A DNA stretch of 26,086 bases, taken from a virus. Numbering within the stretch: the stretch's first letter is position 1; the number at the start of each line of letters is the position of its first letter. Positions 15,847 to 23,278 of the stretch are shown piece after piece. The position numbers were made by a program, and so were the translations under genes. The notes under the pieces were generated by a model. It was not told where the DNA came from. It saw only the letters and a program-made list of their open reading frames with translations, and did not search any database. Where the stretch lies: the IMG/VR virus record IMGVR_UViG_3300027996_000144, positions 1 to 26,086 of that record; one strand, written 5' to 3'.

Positions 15847-16191
15847 ATGGGCGGTGGACAAGGGGCTTTTACGCCCGTATGGTTCAAAGATGATGCTGAG
15901 GTATTGGCTGGTCAGACTAAAGTAGTCCACCAGATTCCTATAGCTCAGTTTCGTTCCGTTAATTATATTCTCACTTTTTTTAATGTGTCAGAAATTAAAA
16001 CACGCAGCTTACAACTCACCGTCATAAAAGAATCTGATATCAAATGGCAGACATTCGGAAAATTAGGGAAGAGTTTAGATATAGACATCTCCCCATCTGA
16101 AAATGCGGGTAACTTAGACCTGTCCATAACTAATAACGAAATTTTTAACATTCAGGTAGAGTTGGCGTTCGCTACTCTCGGTGAAACTTAG
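15847..16191 (+). CDS. Putative virion structural protein, 114 aa
   Basis: The start is ATG at 15847 with AAGGTGAG upstream. The sequence opens with MGGGQGAF and has alternating hydrophobic/polar strands such as VNYILTFFNV and LQLTVIKESD, ending VELAFATLG. It looks like a compact beta sandwich of the kind found in fibre-attachment or decoration proteins in phage tail operons. There is no signal peptide, cysteine or membrane segment. It opens the fibre/decoration block after the three exported proteins and is followed after 11 bases by a larger fibre-like gene. Function is not known. Confidence 0.62.
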   Translation: MGGGQGAFTPVWFKDDAEVLAGQTKVVHQIPIAQFRSVNYILTFFNVSEIKTRSLQLTVIKESDIKWQTFGKLGKSLDIDISPSENAGNLDLSITNNEIFNIQVELAFATLGET

Positions 16192-16202
16192 GAGACTTTG
16201 AG

Positions 16203-17381
16203 ATGGCTCAAGAACTATTTGCAATTGAAAAAGGGCTCTCCCTTGAGGGCGAAAATTCAGACTCGGGTATTAAACTTTTATTCGGTTCCGCTGCCCCAGG
16301 TGGAGACGCGGCTGAACAGGATGCTGCTGAACAGGGCTCCGTCTATTGTCGGACCAATGGTGAATTCTTTCAGAAGGTAACTGCTGGTACGGGTACGGAT
16401 AAATGGGAGCGAATGGCTAAGCTTTCTGATGTGACTTCAGTCACATTTAGAGGTGAAAAAGTTCAGGTAGCCACAGGTGACGCGGCCCCAGTTTTTCCCG
16501 CTGTTATTAACTTCGATACCAATCCCTTTGGTGATGACGATGCCCCTGATTTAGGAAACTCTGATTTAGCTATAGGTGACTTTGTTTTATTCGGAGTAGG
16601 TGGAACACCTGTTCTAGCAGAAGTAACGGCCTCAGGTGCCAGTGATAGAACACTAAATGCGGCTGAATTTCCTCTAGTGGATAATGACTTTTTAATTGTT
16701 AGAAACTACCTACCAGACTCCCCCGATGCTCAAGAGAAATCTGCGATTGTTTTTTATAACGGTTCAGGTATTGAGAAGATCGGTGACCTTAACTGGAACT
16801 TCGCTGATGGTATAAATTTAGAGGCCTCTTATGCTGCTGCCAGTGGAGATGTTACTAATGCTGATACGGTTCAGGAATCTATTCAGAAAGTCGATGGTAA
16901 TAACGATGCCCAGGATACTACTTTAGGAACAGCTCAGGGAGCTACTGACCTCGGTACTTTTTCGGGTGACACGCTTCAAGATAACGTAGCTGTCAAAGTA
17001 GCACTTCAAACTTTGGAAACAGAGTTAGAAGATAAGTCCAGCCAAAATGGTGTGACCACAGAAGTTACACTTGATGAATTATTAGTAGACGACTTCTTAG
17101 CAGCTCAGTGGCTCATTGTAGCTCGCCTAGATTCAGCCCCAGCTAGAGTTAAGACTTTCATAATAGAGGGTGCCCACGATGGCCATGCGGGTGCTGATGC
17201 TGGTAACGCTGATTATACTTCTTACGCCAAATTAAAAATAGGCTCTGGCTTCAATGTCAACCTATCTGTTGATCTTAACGGATCGGGTACAGGCCAAACT
17301 ATGAGATTAAGAGTTGGAGCCAGTGCAGCTATTTCAGTACGGGCCCAGTTAATGTCTAAAGTTAGAGCGCAAGGTTTATAA
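16203..17381 (+). CDS. Fibre-like virion protein, 392 aa
   Basis: The ATG at 16203 is preceded by TAGGAG. Residues about 20-75 resemble the short 'APGGDAAEQDAAEQGSVYCR' head region found at the start of phage fibre proteins, which places a structured unit at the particle. Residues about 210-285 contain fibre-type repeats (SGDVTNADTVQESIQKVDGN, then DNVAVKVALQTLETELED), typical of phage fibres with a trimeric coiled shaft. The C-terminus (about 290-392) is a beta domain with TSYAKLKIGSGFNVNLSVD. It is probably a tail fibre or host-contact protein. It shares the head-region motif with the next gene, suggesting a related attachment mode. Confidence 0.62.
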   Translation: MAQELFAIEKGLSLEGENSDSGIKLLFGSAAPGGDAAEQDAAEQGSVYCRTNGEFFQKVTAGTGTDKWERMAKLSDVTSVTFRGEKVQVATGDAAPVFPAVINFDTNPFGDDDAPDLGNSDLAIGDFVLFGVGGTPVLAEVTASGASDRTLNAAEFPLVDNDFLIVRNYLPDSPDAQEKSAIVFYNGSGIEKIGDLNWNFADGINLEASYAAASGDVTNADTVQESIQKVDGNNDAQDTTLGTAQGATDLGTFSGDTLQDNVAVKVALQTLETELEDKSSQNGVTTEVTLDELLVDDFLAAQWLIVARLDSAPARVKTFIIEGAHDGHAGADAGNADYTSYAKLKIGSGFNVNLSVDLNGSGTGQTMRLRVGASAAISVRAQLMSKVRAQGL

Positions 17382-17385
17382 TTAA

Positions 17386-17844
17386 ATGACGTTTGATAGA
17401 GATAAAGCCTTTGATATAAGTGATGATGGCCTCGGATTTGACGGGGCTATCAATATCACTTCTGGAATTAATGCCCCAGTTCATTCTGCTAATGAAGGTG
17501 ATCTTTATTTTAGAACTGATGGTTCTATTTGGAAAATGATTGAAACTGTGTGGGTTGAAACTGCCTCAGATATTTTTAGAGACTGTTCCAGTAAACCCAC
17601 CTTTCATACAAGCGGTGCCAACGAAGGTGAGTTAGACTTTATAGAATTTTACAAAGGCTTAACTCAAACAACTCCCAATAGAAGAAAAAGGGTGGACATG
17701 ACCTACGATGGAAATTTAAATCCTACTTCAGAAATTTGGAAATTTTACTCTCCAAGTGATGGGACAACTATTTTGAAAACGTTCACAATTACTCACGTTT
17801 GGTCAGGTGTTGATCTTACTAGAAGTGAAGGAGTTTTATCTTGA
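17386..17844 (+). CDS. Fibre-associated virion protein, 152 aa
   Basis: The start is ATG at 17386, directly after the preceding TAA with only a weak ribosome site. The N-terminal half contains GINAPVHSANEGDLYFRTDG, a form of the 'P.G..Y.rtdG' element also seen in the preceding gene, which is common in phage fibre and adhesin proteins. The second half has a beta pattern (RKRVDMTYDGNLNPTSEIWK, then ILKTFTITHVWSGVDLTRSE). There are no catalytic motifs. It overlaps the next gene's TTG start by four bases, so it is probably translated together with it. A short adaptor between baseplate and fibre is plausible. Confidence 0.62.
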   Translation: MTFDRDKAFDISDDGLGFDGAINITSGINAPVHSANEGDLYFRTDGSIWKMIETVWVETASDIFRDCSSKPTFHTSGANEGELDFIEFYKGLTQTTPNRRKRVDMTYDGNLNPTSEIWKFYSPSDGTTILKTFTITHVWSGVDLTRSEGVLS

Positions 17845-19163
17845 GCTTAGAAAGTATTCTAAAAGTTATTAGGGGAATAGTTCGTCTAAGAGGTGCTACT
17901 GATAATACTCTCATCGGTAACGAGAATGACTCGCTTAAAGTTTTCCCCACCAATAAAGAGGATAAGGATTTTAGTGTAGTATCCTTTAGAGACCACATGC
18001 ATGATCGTCTTAGGCGTTTACGTATATCTAATAGGGTAACACTTGCGGAACACGCACACACTTTGGGAAAGGGTGGAAGATACTGGGACGAAAAAATTAC
18101 AGGTGATGCTTCGGCTTCTTGGGATGCTGATAAATGGGCAGTAATCTCTAGTTCAGGTCTACAGGATGGGGCTAAAATAGAGAGACAAACCTTTAGAGTT
18201 ATGCAGTATTTTAAAGGTGCTTCAGCTCTCGCTCATTGGAGTATCAACTTTGTAGAAGCCCGAGCTGGTTGTACTAAATGTTTTATGGTTGGAGATCAGT
18301 TCAATGGTGTGGGCCTTCAGCTTAACGGATCAACTCTTCAGATGCTTATTAGGAGTGATGTATCTGGTTCAGTAGTAGATATAACCGTAGACCAATCAGC
18401 CTGGACTAAGGATAAATTAGACGGAACTGGCCCATCGGGCTTAACCCTAGATGTTACTAAAGAAATTCTTTTTGAAATCAGTTATGCTCATTTAGGTAGT
18501 GGCCCCATCACCTTAGTTATTCATATAGGGGGTAAGAGCGTTGTGGTTCATGAGTTTATTACCTCTAATAGTACAGCTATGCCTTGGGCTAAGACAGGTA
18601 GTCTACCTATGAGAACCGAGATGACGAACACCTCTGTTCAAGGTACAGAAACAACTATGCGTTTAAATTGTGCCTCCTTCGCTTCTGAGAGTGGAGATGT
18701 TACACAGGGTCTAGTGCTTACCCATAGCTCGGGAACGTCTGCCATAAGCGTCTCAGGCACAGATCAGATTATTTCAGGAATAAGGCTTGATCCGAATACC
18801 CGCTACCTATCTCTATTACCGCTAGGTTACAATATGAAAACCGAATCAGGTAACAAGTTTGTATACTGGAAAATTGTTTATCGACCTACTATTGTGGGTG
18901 GAGTCTGGTCAGATATTAATTCCGTTGTGGAGAAATTAGACTCTTACACATCTTTTTCAGGAGGCTTCATTATCGCAGAAGGTCAGTTTGATTTATCTGT
19001 GGGTGAAGTGGATATTATTAATTTGGTTCAGGGTCAACTAAACAGAGATGCATATCTAGGTTACAGCATAGACCACGATCCCGAGGCACTTATCTTAACA
19101 GGTCAAACAGAAAAAGGCTCAGGAAAGGTCTTCTTTTCTACGTTACACCGGATTTTCTTATGA
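17841..19163 (+). CDS. Conserved phage virion protein, 440 aa
   Basis: The start is TTG at 17841 inside the upstream TGA, with GGAG at 17829-17832. The central motif with DKLDGTGPSGLTLDVTKEIL, then VIHIGGKSVVVHEF and SLPMRTEMTNT, is one I recognise from uncharacterised structural proteins of large myoviruses, where it recurs beside fibre genes. The pattern reads as a lectin-like beta sandwich (residues about 80-290), followed by a second beta domain. The N-terminus (about 30-75) is basic and may anchor it. It has several cysteines, unusual in this block. A surface decoration or receptor-contact role is likely but not demonstrated. Confidence 0.7.
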   Translation: MSLESILKVIRGIVRLRGATDNTLIGNENDSLKVFPTNKEDKDFSVVSFRDHMHDRLRRLRISNRVTLAEHAHTLGKGGRYWDEKITGDASASWDADKWAVISSSGLQDGAKIERQTFRVMQYFKGASALAHWSINFVEARAGCTKCFMVGDQFNGVGLQLNGSTLQMLIRSDVSGSVVDITVDQSAWTKDKLDGTGPSGLTLDVTKEILFEISYAHLGSGPITLVIHIGGKSVVVHEFITSNSTAMPWAKTGSLPMRTEMTNTSVQGTETTMRLNCASFASESGDVTQGLVLTHSSGTSAISVSGTDQIISGIRLDPNTRYLSLLPLGYNMKTESGNKFVYWKIVYRPTIVGGVWSDINSVVEKLDSYTSFSGGFIIAEGQFDLSVGEVDIINLVQGQLNRDAYLGYSIDHDPEALILTGQTEKGSGKVFFSTLHRIFL

Positions 19164-19588
19164 CCGATACATCTTTTACAGCCAAAAACGGCCAAGACCC
19201 TAGACTTCAAGGTATGCCTCTAGCCACAGCAACGCCAGGTGATACTGAACACTATTATGTATTTCCCTTCAATTGTAACTTTGAAGGTATTGATTTGTAC
19301 GCTTGGGATTCTAATCCTGGGGATCACATAACCTTCGAAACGGAATACTATGCGGGTGAGACCTACGGTTGGATTAGATATAAAAAGTTTGGAAAAACCT
19401 GGAATGTATTCCCTAATGAAAAAACTAGAATTATACTATTCCCTACTGAACCCTTTTTAGGGAATAGAATTAAATGCACCTATAAAAATTTAGGTGTGAG
19501 TGATGTTAAATTCGCTATAAACTTATTTCAGTTTGTAGATTCTAAAATTGTAAGACCTAGCTATCTTGAAGAAGGGGAAGACTGGTAA
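19160..19588 (+). CDS. Putative virion protein, 142 aa
   Basis: The ATG at 19160 overlaps the stop of the 440-residue protein gene by four bases (ATGA), indicating coupled translation and a probable partnership. The product is rich in aromatics and in beta-strand pattern (HYYVFPFNCNFEGIDLYAWD, then TYGWIRYKKFGKTWNVFP), consistent with a small beta barrel or sandwich. It has two cysteines and no signal peptide. I do not recognise a family of known function. Given the context, a fibre-associated or decoration protein is the best guess. Confidence 0.6.
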   Translation: MTDTSFTAKNGQDPRLQGMPLATATPGDTEHYYVFPFNCNFEGIDLYAWDSNPGDHITFETEYYAGETYGWIRYKKFGKTWNVFPNEKTRIILFPTEPFLGNRIKCTYKNLGVSDVKFAINLFQFVDSKIVRPSYLEEGEDW

Positions 19589-20103
19589 TGCCCTTAGTAG
19601 GCGAGAAGATGCGACTTTTTTATCAAGCTCCTGTAAATCGCGGTGATCTACATATCAGAGCTACGGTTAGAGACGGAGATGACCTTCTTTTAGGAATATC
19701 TCCAGTGACTTTAATTCACGTAGGTCAGGGTCTCTACACAAATAATGATAATCTTTTTCCTAACGTGGATATTATTAAGGCCACGATGGAGATATTTAAA
19801 GATGCTGGATTTAGCCAGTCTTTTAAATCAAGATTTAGTTCCACGATCCAAACCATCGAGAAGGGTTTAGTTTCATCAACGGGGGATGCCTTTATTACAA
19901 CTTCAGTCAATGACACCATCGTAGGGATCACAGAAGATGAGGAATCAATATTAACAGCAGTACTAGAAGAGGTCACAGGGGAAGAGATCATAGGTATCTT
20001 AGAATCACCCGAAGACCTCGTAGCAGAAATTGAAGATCAAGATGAAATAACAGGGACCTTAGATGACTCTGATGACTCTATAACAGGTGAATTAGGAGAA
20101 TAA
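19588..20103 (+). CDS. Putative virion protein with acidic C-terminal repeats, 171 aa
   Basis: The ATG at 19588 overlaps the previous stop by one base. Residues about 1-75 form a beta-rich domain (MRLFYQAPVNRGDLHIRATV, then LIHVGQGLYTNND) of a type often found in phage structural operons. Residues 105-171 are very acidic with short imperfect repeats of the form I-(V/I/T)-G-(I/T)-L-x-(D/E) (for instance ITGTLDDSDDSITGELGE), and almost no basic residues after residue 95. Such a tail may bind divalent ions or a basic partner. Its function is unknown. Confidence 0.6.
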   Translation: MPLVGEKMRLFYQAPVNRGDLHIRATVRDGDDLLLGISPVTLIHVGQGLYTNNDNLFPNVDIIKATMEIFKDAGFSQSFKSRFSSTIQTIEKGLVSSTGDAFITTSVNDTIVGITEDEESILTAVLEEVTGEEIIGILESPEDLVAEIEDQDEITGTLDDSDDSITGELGE

Positions 20104-20104
20104 A

Positions 20105-20692
20105 ATGGCTGTACGGATTAAGAGAAGCGTACCGAAAAAATTTAATTTAAAACTGAGAACTCCTAGCGGTGACCCTCATCCAGGTGTGGAAAGTGCTACA
20201 GAGATCACAATAAAGTTTAAAACTATTGGTGGCTCGCTATCTATTAATACTCAGCAGGTGCCAGCAGATAAGGCCTTCAAGCTTTCAAACAGTGTGACCT
20301 ATACGGCTGCTGTAGCTGGTGTCGCAGGTAACTTAATTATTTTACCTTTCGACGGAATAGAGACAATTGATTCCGTTATAAATACTTGGAACGGGGCTAA
20401 CCCAGGAAATACAGTGGTTAGTGATGCAGCTACCCCTGCTGTCACAGTTCCAGTAGCGGGAACCGTAACTTTAGAAGAAGGCCAAGAAGCTTTTTTCAAT
20501 GTTAAAAAACCTACCCTAGCTAACACAGCTAATTTAGCAATTGTTTTATCTGGGAAAGATACAAAAGATTTAAGGATTGGACCTAATCAATCTATAGATG
20601 TCTTACTTGATAACGATGCAAATTTTCCAGGCGCAGATAATGGTGAAGTAATACCCAACGCAATTAACGTGGTTGAATGTGAATCTATTTAA
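20105..20692 (+). CDS. Putative virion protein, 195 aa
   Basis: The ATG at 20105 lies one base after the previous stop codon. The N-terminus is basic (MAVRIKRSVPKKFNLKLRTP). A central VTYTAAVAGVAGNLIILPFD motif with NTWNGANPGNTVV is a repeat type found across phage structural proteins and resembles inserts in some sheath proteins. The C-terminal third has an extended beta pattern (LRIGPNQSIDVLLDNDANFP). It is the last gene of the fibre block; after it comes the structured leader of the endolysin gene. A decoration or fibre-tip protein is plausible. No enzyme signature is present. Confidence 0.6.
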   Translation: MAVRIKRSVPKKFNLKLRTPSGDPHPGVESATEITIKFKTIGGSLSINTQQVPADKAFKLSNSVTYTAAVAGVAGNLIILPFDGIETIDSVINTWNGANPGNTVVSDAATPAVTVPVAGTVTLEEGQEAFFNVKKPTLANTANLAIVLSGKDTKDLRIGPNQSIDVLLDNDANFPGADNGEVIPNAINVVECESI

Positions 20693-20799
20693 ATTTCTGC
20701 ACTAGTATTGTGCGGGAAGGTCATGGATGGTGACCGTGGGTGTGTTGTTTGGGTCGGGGGCGTAAAAACCCTCGGCCCTCCATACTAAGGAAATAAAAA
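20693..20799 (+). promoter_or_regulatory. Structured leader / intergenic RNA with three hairpins before endolysin
   Basis: Three stem-loops lie in 107 bases. Hairpin A pairs 20694-20702 with 20710-20718 (nine pairs, two wobbles, 7-base loop). Hairpin B, directly adjacent, pairs GGTCA (20719-20723) with TGACC (20731-20735) around loop TGGATGG. Hairpin C pairs 20751-20760 with 20769-20778 (ten pairs, two wobbles, loop CGTAAAAA). It is clearly more G-rich than the surrounding genes. No T-run follows any stem, so an intrinsic terminator is unlikely. Loop B presents GGA within CATGGATG, similar to the CsrA consensus core, and the endolysin ribosome site (AAGGA, 20787-20791) supplies a second GGA. 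Control of lysis timing is an inference. Confidence 0.6.
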
Positions 20800-21459
20800 A
20801 TGTATATTCTAAAGTGGTTTAAAAATATCTTCTGTAAGAAAAAGGTTGTCTCTGTTGAAGCTAGAGTCGAGGAAGTGAAGCAGGAGGATGTCGCTAGAAG
20901 ACTACATAGAAATCGCAGGAGAACAGACTACACTAAAGTAGAGCTATTCGAAAACTACACTAAGCTCTGGTTATCCCTGGAATTTAAAAGGTTTTACGGA
21001 ATAGAGGCAGTGGTAGCAATTTGTCACAAGAATAAAAAGAGATACAAAGAAGTGGGAGATAGAGCTGGGTTCCCTTGGTACTTAGTGGCTATCATCCACT
21101 CTTTAGAATCAAGAAATAATTTTGAAAGAGGTCTCCATAATGGTGAAGCTTGGAACAAAAAAACAACTAAAGTCCCCAAAGGTTTAGGTCCATTTAAAAG
21201 CTGGGAAGATTCAGCCGTAAATGCTCTAGGCCTAGTTGATGCTCCAGAAGATTTCACCCACATTGAAGACATCCTACACTTTCTAGAAAAGTATAACGGA
21301 ACAGGATACAGAAAGAGGGGAATTAATTCTCCCTACCTGTGGTCTTATTCTAATCATTACACCTCTGGAAAATATATTAGAGATGGGAAATATGATCCCA
21401 ACGCAGTATCCAAACAGATAGGAGCAGCAATCTTACTAAAAGAATTAAAGGAGGATTAA
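20800..21459 (+). CDS. Endolysin, lysozyme-like fold
   Basis: This peptidoglycan hydrolase should degrade the cell wall at lysis. The core runs from about residue 68 to 215: FPWYLVAIIHSLESRNNF carries the likely catalytic glutamate E103, then a GLHNGEAW segment, GPFKSWEDSAVNALGL, then YNGTGY, SPYLWSYSNHY and a YIRDGKYDPNAVSKQIG end. This pattern is typical of phage-encoded lysozyme/transglycosylase-like endolysins. The first 65 residues are a basic, partly amphipathic extension (MYILKWFKNIFCKKK) without a clear signal peptide, perhaps a membrane-associating or outer-membrane-crossing segment. The ATG has AAGGA at 20787-20791. A structured leader precedes it. Confidence 0.8.
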   Translation: MYILKWFKNIFCKKKVVSVEARVEEVKQEDVARRLHRNRRRTDYTKVELFENYTKLWLSLEFKRFYGIEAVVAICHKNKKRYKEVGDRAGFPWYLVAIIHSLESRNNFERGLHNGEAWNKKTTKVPKGLGPFKSWEDSAVNALGLVDAPEDFTHIEDILHFLEKYNGTGYRKRGINSPYLWSYSNHYTSGKYIRDGKYDPNAVSKQIGAAILLKELKED

Positions 21460-21474
21460 GCTTAAGCTGTAACT

Positions 21475-21497
21475 GTCTCTACTCAAACAAGAGAGAC
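21475..21497 (+). promoter_or_regulatory. Hairpin occluding the ribosome site of the phosphoesterase gene
   Basis: GTCTCT (21475-21480) pairs perfectly with AGAGAC (21492-21497) around an 11-base loop. The 3' arm is the only purine-rich ribosome-site candidate before the TTG start at 21502. Folding would hide it and lower translation, which is already weak because of the TTG codon. Function is inferred. Confidence 0.35.
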
Positions 21498-21501
21498 TCA
21501 C

Positions 21502-22860
21502 TTGGTAGATGGTAAAAAAGAAAAGTCAAACCCCAAAAAAATCCGTAAAGAATTACTCAAAGCCTACACAGACTTAAAGAAACAAAACCCTGCACAGGAG
21601 ATTATGCGGGATGGTTTTCTACGTGACGTTCCAGGCTGTACACGCCATAAAATATCCTTGGCCTTTAATAGCTTTGCCCACTTAAAAAAAGAGGGGGACG
21701 AAGCCTTTTTTAATTCCCTCCCAGTAGGCCACAGAGCCTTATTGTGTGAAAGAAAAAAAATATATGATCCGCTAACCACTTCTGAAGAGTGTATCGAAGA
21801 CCTTAGAGAGCTTCAGTTAGAGCATGACGGAAAAGAGATCACCAGAAACTTTTATCGATTAAATGGTAAATATTCTGACTCTACTTGGAATCAATTTTTT
21901 GGAACTTTCCTAGAGTTTAAGAGACAAGCTGGCCTCCAGCTAACTAGGCACCAGCATAAATTAGAAAGAGAACTAGCTAAACACGCTTCACACGATCACT
22001 ATAGAAAGTTTTTTGAAACCGAAGTAATGCCCTACCACCAAAAATATGATCAGTATAATTTGGAGAAAGAGGGAATAGCCTGTGTGGTTGTGGCCAGCGA
22101 TATGCATGACAGGTACATAGATGAGTTTAGTCTATCGATCCTAATTGATCGGTGCCGCATACTCCAGCCCGAGGTCATCTGCTTGAATGGTGATATTTTC
22201 GACCTATACGAGTTCTCAAAGTTCTCACAGGACCCTAGAAGATGTGACTTAGTTGACCGCTTTAAATTTGTTCACGAAAGAATTTTTAAGCCACTAAGAA
22301 AAGTTTGCCCAGATTCTCGGATAGACTTAATTATGGGAAATCACGAATTCCGTTTATTACGCCATCTCAGTGATCGTAGTCCCTACATGAAAGTCCTGAT
22401 GTCAGATTGGCTCGATCTACAATTCAAGGATATCTTTAAGCTCGATGAATATAGAATTAACTGGGTTTCTAAACTTGACCTCTCAGCCTGGACTAAAAAG
22501 AATGTCAATGATGAGTTGAAGAAGAACTACGAAATTTATTTTGACTGTTACGCGGTATCACATATCCGTGATCTAGGGTTCAAAATGAGTGGTACTAATG
22601 GCCACCACCATACCTTGGACATGATATCCACTTTTTTCCTTGATAGGGGGCCCTGTACATGGGTTCAGACGCCTGGAATGTGTGCAAGGGACGAAGAGTA
22701 CTTAGATGGGATGTCAAAGTGGAATACGGGCTTTGTGGAGGCCTACATAAATACGAGCACTAAGGAAGTGGTACAGTGTCCCATTTTGACGCACAAGGAT
22801 TGGTGTATGATAGACGGGAAGCTCTACAAACGGTCGGATTTATGGGATCAGGAAATTTAG
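21502..22860 (+). CDS. Metallophosphoesterase with duplicated N-terminal helical motif
   Basis: Calcineurin-like phosphoesterases hydrolyse phosphate esters or nucleic acid with two metal ions. All metal ligands are visible: D200-M-H202, GD231-I-F-D234, GN280-H281-E282 and GHHH (367-370). Residues about 36-65 (MRDGFLRDVPGCTRHKISLA and on) and 113-145 (ITRNFYRLNGKYSDSTWNQF and on) look like two copies of a small helix-turn-helix unit of the kind that accompanies homing endonucleases and phage DNA-binding proteins. A nuclease or DNA-linked phosphatase is therefore plausible. The TTG at 21502 is chosen as the start because no ATG lies near it in frame. At 452 residues it is larger than the bare catalytic domain. 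Confidence 0.82.
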   Translation: MVDGKKEKSNPKKIRKELLKAYTDLKKQNPAQEIMRDGFLRDVPGCTRHKISLAFNSFAHLKKEGDEAFFNSLPVGHRALLCERKKIYDPLTTSEECIEDLRELQLEHDGKEITRNFYRLNGKYSDSTWNQFFGTFLEFKRQAGLQLTRHQHKLERELAKHASHDHYRKFFETEVMPYHQKYDQYNLEKEGIACVVVASDMHDRYIDEFSLSILIDRCRILQPEVICLNGDIFDLYEFSKFSQDPRRCDLVDRFKFVHERIFKPLRKVCPDSRIDLIMGNHEFRLLRHLSDRSPYMKVLMSDWLDLQFKDIFKLDEYRINWVSKLDLSAWTKKNVNDELKKNYEIYFDCYAVSHIRDLGFKMSGTNGHHHTLDMISTFFLDRGPCTWVQTPGMCARDEEYLDGMSKWNTGFVEAYINTSTKEVVQCPILTHKDWCMIDGKLYKRSDLWDQEI

Positions 22861-22865
22861 CACCC

Positions 22866-23093
22866 GTGACAAAGTTAACACTTGTCCACAGAAAAGACCT
22901 CGATGATATTGAGAAGGGTGACTATTTTTTTGGTCAGCTAGAAGACCTTTTAATAGAGTATGCCTCCTGCAATGCTGAAGATGAGAGAATCTGTAATGCT
23001 TTGGATCGCTTGAAAGAATCTAAGTATTGGTGGGATCATTTCTTTGAGGACCCTGATACAGATGATGAGGAAGAGGAGGACGATCAGTCTTGA
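22866..23093 (+). CDS. Small acidic protein, 75 aa
   Basis: Starts at GTG 22866 (protein MTKLTLVHRKDLDDIEKGDY and on) were preferred because an AGGA lies upstream and this avoids overlap with the phosphoesterase gene. GTG at 22776 (with AAGGA at 22762-22766) and ATG at 22842 are in-frame alternatives that would lengthen it to 105 or 83 residues but overlap the previous gene. The last 20 residues are nearly all Asp/Glu (EDPDTDDEEEEDDQS). It has two cysteines and no signal peptide. It ends in TGA at 23091-23093, overlapping the convergent gene's stop. Acidic tails can mimic DNA or bind a basic partner, such as the histone-like protein nearby, but that is a guess. Confidence 0.6.
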   Translation: MTKLTLVHRKDLDDIEKGDYFFGQLEDLLIEYASCNAEDERICNALDRLKESKYWWDHFFEDPDTDDEEEEDDQS

Positions 23094-23278
23094 GTTCTGG
23101 TCACTCTCCACGCTTCACCTAGATCAGGAGAGGTCTCTTTAGGAATAAAATAAATCTCTTCATTAATTTTTAATCTAAGATGGTTAATTTGCGTAAACAT
23201 ATATCTTTTATTATTCTCACCTAAAATTATTCCACTTCCAGGTTTTAAGAAAACCACCTTACCCCTCATCTTCTTCAA
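23084..23278 (-). CDS. Small cold-shock-like OB-fold protein, 64 aa
   Basis: The sequence RGKVVFLKPGSGIILGENNK, then RYMFTQINHLRLKINEEIYF, ending in EAWRV, follows the cold-shock domain plan (G-K-V-x-F, G-x-G-x-I in RNP1 position, an aromatic strand in RNP2 position, and a final A-x-x-V strand). The usual aromatic residues of RNP1 and RNP2 are mostly lost, so it is a divergent member. Such proteins bind single-stranded RNA or DNA. The TTG at 23278 is chosen over the ATG at 23269 because GGAG (23285-23288) sits six bases upstream of it. It overlaps the preceding gene on the - strand and is last in that operon, ending inside the convergent + strand gene. Confidence 0.6.
   Translation of the reverse strand: MKKMRGKVVFLKPGSGIILGENNKRYMFTQINHLRLKINEEIYFIPKETSPDLGEAWRVTRTQD

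Noticed and set aside
20693-20799. A tRNA or an intrinsic terminator in the gap before the endolysin
   Set aside because: The three stems do not form a cloverleaf with an acceptor stem, and no T-run follows any stem on either strand.
22776-22865. A longer form of the small acidic protein starting at GTG 22776
   Set aside because: It would overlap the conserved end of the phosphoesterase gene by 85 bases, and residues before 22866 look like out-of-frame reading.
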